Position numbers and translations under genes: made by a program
Source of the DNA: Chloroflexia bacterium
Lineage (GTDB): Bacteria; Chloroflexota; Chloroflexia; Thermomicrobiales; UBA6265
DNA length: 7,931 bases
Assembly (NCBI GenBank): GCA_013698495.1
Contig: JACCUV010000252.1
Coordinates: forward strand, 1-7,931
Direction: 5' to 3'
In this document: positions 5,738 through 7,931 of the stretch, piece after piece
How positions within the stretch are numbered: position 1 is the stretch's first letter
Layout of the letters: each line of letters begins with the position of its first letter
The notes under the pieces: generated by a model
What the model was told of the DNA's origin: nothing
Seen by the model: only the letters and a program-made list of their open reading frames with translations
Databases searched by the model: none

Positions 5738-7607
5738 TTCTTCTGGCCCACCCACGATTCCTGCTTCGCGGCGAAAGTCCGTCTCTCCACTTGCCGAGCA
5801 CTGGCGGCCGGATTTCTCCAACAAGCCGATCGGACCCGGACCGCTCAGGCTGCGGCTGGCGGCGCCGTTTGTTGTCGTGTTTTTCGCGGCGCTGCTGCTG
5901 CTGAGCCTCTTCCTCGGCTCTCGTGCCAGAGACATCTATCTCGATCGTCTCTCCAATCAGCTCGACATTCATGCCCACATTCTCGCCGACAGTGTCGGAC
6001 GTGAGTTGGAATCCGGAGCCTCGCAATCCGACGTCCAGGAGTTGATTCAGAGTCTCTCTGGCGACACAACGACACGGATGACGATTGTCGACGCGAGTGG
6101 CACGGTGCTGGCCGACAACCAGCACGATCCCTTGGCAATGGACAACCACGCCAACCGGCCCGAGATCGTCCAGGCCCTTCGCGTGGGATCGGGCGAATCG
6201 ACTCGCGAAAGCTCCACCCTGGACGAAGAGTTTCTGTACCTTGCGGCGCCAATCCTCCAGGTCGAAGGCGCGACCGCTCGGGTCGCGGTGCCGCTCGACG
6301 ATGTACGGACCACCGTGCGCAACGTCTGGATCTGGACGATCGGCGCCGCATCCGGCGCGGTGGTGTTGGTAATTGGGATTGCGTGGGTAATTGCGGGCCG
6401 CATCGTGCATCCGCTCGAGGACTTGCGGAAGCAGGCGCACGCTGTCGCCAAAGGCGATCTTGGCGCCAGAGTGCGTCCCTCCGACACCTTTGAATTTGCC
6501 GAGGTGGGTCACGCCTTCAATCGCATGACTGAGGAGCTTGAGACGTCCCACCAGGCGTTGAACGAGGCCCGGATTCGACTTGAGGCCGTTCTCGCCGAGC
6601 TTGCGGATGGGGTGGTCATCACCGACGAGGAGGGAGTAGTGCTGAGAATGAACGCCGCCGCCGAATTGCTTTTCGGCGCCGAGGAGTCACCCTCGATTGG
6701 CAAACCGTTTGTGCAGGTCTGCCGCGATCACGAACTAGATCAGCTTCTAAAATCTGCGCTCGATGGTCAGGAGCACTCTGAGGCAGCGGTCGAGCACGGC
6801 CTGAATCGCCGGACGTTGCTGACCACAGCCCAGGTAGTGGAGGACGAACGGGAACGACTGGGCCTGGTCGTGCTCCGCGACATCACCGAACTTCGACGCC
6901 TGGAAACCGTGCGGCGAGAGTTTGTCGCCAACGTTTCGCACGAGTTGCGCACCCCGTTGACATCAATCCGGGCCATGGTCGAGACGCTTGAGGCCGGAGC
7001 GATTGAAGACGAGGCGATCACCGTCGACTTCCTGGGACGAATCGTCGGAGAGGTCGACCGCTTGACCGCGCTGGTCGAGGACTTGCTGGATTTGGCCCGG
7101 TTGGAGGCGGGTCGCACCAAACTGAACCTGGCCATTGTTGACCCGCTCGAGCTGGTGACCCGCGCCGCGGATCGGCTGCGTCCCCAGATCGACCGGGCGC
7201 AACTGGCGATGGATGTCTCCGCCGAGGGTAGCCTGACTCCAATCCGGGTCGACCGCGTACGCATGGAGCAGGTGCTGATCAACCTCGTTCACAACGCGAT
7301 CAAGTTCACCCCGGGCGGCGGCGAGATTCACTTGCGGGTGAGCCAAAGTCGCGATCGAACCAGGATCGAGGTCCAAGATACCGGTGTCGGCATCTCGCCT
7401 GTAGAGCAGATTCGGTTGTTCGAGCGATTCTACAAATCCGACAAGGCGCGTCACTCGGAGGGAACCGGGTTGGGACTGGCGATCGCCAAGCACATCGTGC
7501 AGGCCCACGACGGCACAATCTCAGTTGAGAGCGCCGTAGACAAAGGCTCGACATTCCAGATCGAACTGCCGCACAGGCGAGTCAAGACAGCGGCGAGAGC
7601 GCGCTGA
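5727..7607 (+). CDS. PhoR-type membrane sensor histidine kinase
   Basis: This inner-membrane sensor kinase of 626 residues should phosphorylate the preceding response regulator, whose 3' end it overlaps by 11 bp. A 43-residue cytoplasmic tail precedes transmembrane segment 1 (about 44-64). An extracytoplasmic domain of about 135 residues follows, with TIVDASGTVLADNQHDP and MDNHANRPEIVQAL, a pattern typical of the PhoR-type Cache (PDC) sensor fold. Transmembrane segment 2 spans about 200-223. Then come a HAMP domain (about 224-275, with VHPLEDLR), a PAS domain (about 284-390, with LADGVVITDEEG), and a HisKA domain with the phospho-accepting H405 in VSHELRTPL. The ATPase domain carries N523 in LVHNAIKFTP, DTGVGIS, FERFYKSD and GTGLGLAIAKHI. 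All catalytic boxes are intact. The domain order matches phosphate-sensing PhoR kinases, but no pst or phoU genes are visible, so the signal is not established. ResE/WalK-like kinases are alternatives. Confidence 0.95.
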   Translation: MTADSSGPPTIPASRRKSVSPLAEHWRPDFSNKPIGPGPLRLRLAAPFVVVFFAALLLLSLFLGSRARDIYLDRLSNQLDIHAHILADSVGRELESGASQSDVQELIQSLSGDTTTRMTIVDASGTVLADNQHDPLAMDNHANRPEIVQALRVGSGESTRESSTLDEEFLYLAAPILQVEGATARVAVPLDDVRTTVRNVWIWTIGAASGAVVLVIGIAWVIAGRIVHPLEDLRKQAHAVAKGDLGARVRPSDTFEFAEVGHAFNRMTEELETSHQALNEARIRLEAVLAELADGVVITDEEGVVLRMNAAAELLFGAEESPSIGKPFVQVCRDHELDQLLKSALDGQEHSEAAVEHGLNRRTLLTTAQVVEDERERLGLVVLRDITELRRLETVRREFVANVSHELRTPLTSIRAMVETLEAGAIEDEAITVDFLGRIVGEVDRLTALVEDLLDLARLEAGRTKLNLAIVDPLELVTRAADRLRPQIDRAQLAMDVSAEGSLTPIRVDRVRMEQVLINLVHNAIKFTPGGGEIHLRVSQSRDRTRIEVQDTGVGISPVEQIRLFERFYKSDKARHSEGTGLGLAIAKHIVQAHDGTISVESAVDKGSTFQIELPHRRVKTAARAR

Positions 7608-7608
7608 T

Positions 7609-7931
7609 TCATGGAGGAAGCGGTGTTTCGGCCAGCGGCGCCGCCAATCGCGGCGGCAACGACTCCGGCGCCCGGAGTGCGAAGAGGATGCCGCTGCCAA
7701 TCAGCAACACCGAGGTGAAGATAAGCGCGGCGTTTGGCGACTGGAGATCGGAGATGATCCCGAGCGCGAGCGGTCCCGCTACGTAGCCGGCATCGGCCAG
7801 CGCCCGGTACAGACCCATCGTCGGCGCGGTCATCCCCGCCGGGGCAACATCGGCGGTGTAGGCCGCGGGGGCGGCGCCGCTGACCCCGCTGGCGGCGCTC
7901 CAGAAGATTGATCCGATCATGAAGGTTGCGA
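7609..7931 (-). CDS. Major facilitator superfamily transporter, C-terminal part
   Basis: The C-terminal 107 residues or so of an integral membrane transporter run in from the right edge of the window, and the frame is still open there. Three hydrophobic segments are visible: one from about the edge to YTADVAPAG, one around GYVAGPLALGIISDL, and a last one around AALIFTSVLLIGSGILFAL. The pattern TADVAPAGMTAPTMGLYRALADAGYVAGPLALG matches the conserved acidic/RG...GxxxGP turn and helix of MFS proteins. Substrate and subfamily cannot be read from this part. The methionine at 7918-7920 is internal rather than the start, because coding-like hydrophobic sequence (ATF) continues upstream of it. The gene converges with the sensor kinase, with one base between the stop codons. 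Confidence 0.8.
   Translation of the reverse strand, partial: ATFMIGSIFWSAASGVSGAAPAAYTADVAPAGMTAPTMGLYRALADAGYVAGPLALGIISDLQSPNAALIFTSVLLIGSGILFALRAPESLPPRLAAPLAETPLPP

Noticed and set aside
5451..6551. Long open frame antisense to the response regulator and kinase (366 codons)
   Set aside because: It spans the end of one well-defined gene and the start of the next, and its arginine/glycine-rich product shows no domain.
1..7931. Mobile elements, CRISPR arrays, tRNA or rRNA genes, defence or secondary-metabolite genes
   Set aside because: No transposase or integrase motifs, regularly spaced repeats, or tRNA-like cloverleaf sequences were seen. Every stretch longer than 120 bp, apart from the 584-923 spacer, belongs to a recognised gene.

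Overview
The window is a GC-rich, densely coding bacterial chromosome segment with ordinary housekeeping content. It holds the rplU-rpmA ribosomal protein operon, an early haem/tetrapyrrole cluster (fused hemC-hemD, then hemB, then hemE), a PhoR-type two-component system, and the end of an MFS transporter gene. The codon bias is GC-rich, the haem genes resemble Gram-positive-type proteins, L27 lacks the Firmicutes N-terminal extension, and the sensor domain is of the PhoR type. Together these fit a GC-rich monoderm-like lineage such as Chloroflexota. That placement is inference only; no 16S or marker search could be done.

Layout. On the minus strand, leaving the window at its left edge, are rpmA (1-173, 3' end cut off) and rplU (230-583). 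A spacer of about 340 bp (584-923) separates them from the divergent plus-strand haem genes. The spacer holds a good extended -10 promoter for rplU, a GC-rich hairpin at the very start of its predicted leader, and a long imperfect inverted repeat near hemC. On the plus strand, hemCD (924-2678), hemB (2683-3693) and hemE (3711-4844) lie almost end to end and form one probable transcription unit. A 113-bp gap with a TATACT promoter then leads to an OmpR-family response regulator (4958-5737) and its overlapping histidine kinase (5727-7607). The kinase converges with an MFS transporter gene (7609-7931, minus strand, N-terminal part missing), with one base between the stop codons.

Function. HemB condenses 5-aminolevulinate to porphobilinogen. 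The HemC half of the fusion polymerises it to hydroxymethylbilane, the HemD half closes the ring to uroporphyrinogen III, and HemE decarboxylates that to coproporphyrinogen III. The cluster thus runs from ALA to the first haem-committed intermediate; no ALA-forming gene (hemA/hemL) or late haem gene is in view. The two-component pair has its own promoter, so a regulatory link to haem synthesis is not implied. I found no mobile element, CRISPR array, RNA gene or evident new system. The points worth a second look are the HemC-HemD fusion, the divergent regulatory spacer, a palindrome in the doubtful 5' end of hemE, and an 11-codon frame overlapping the response-regulator start.
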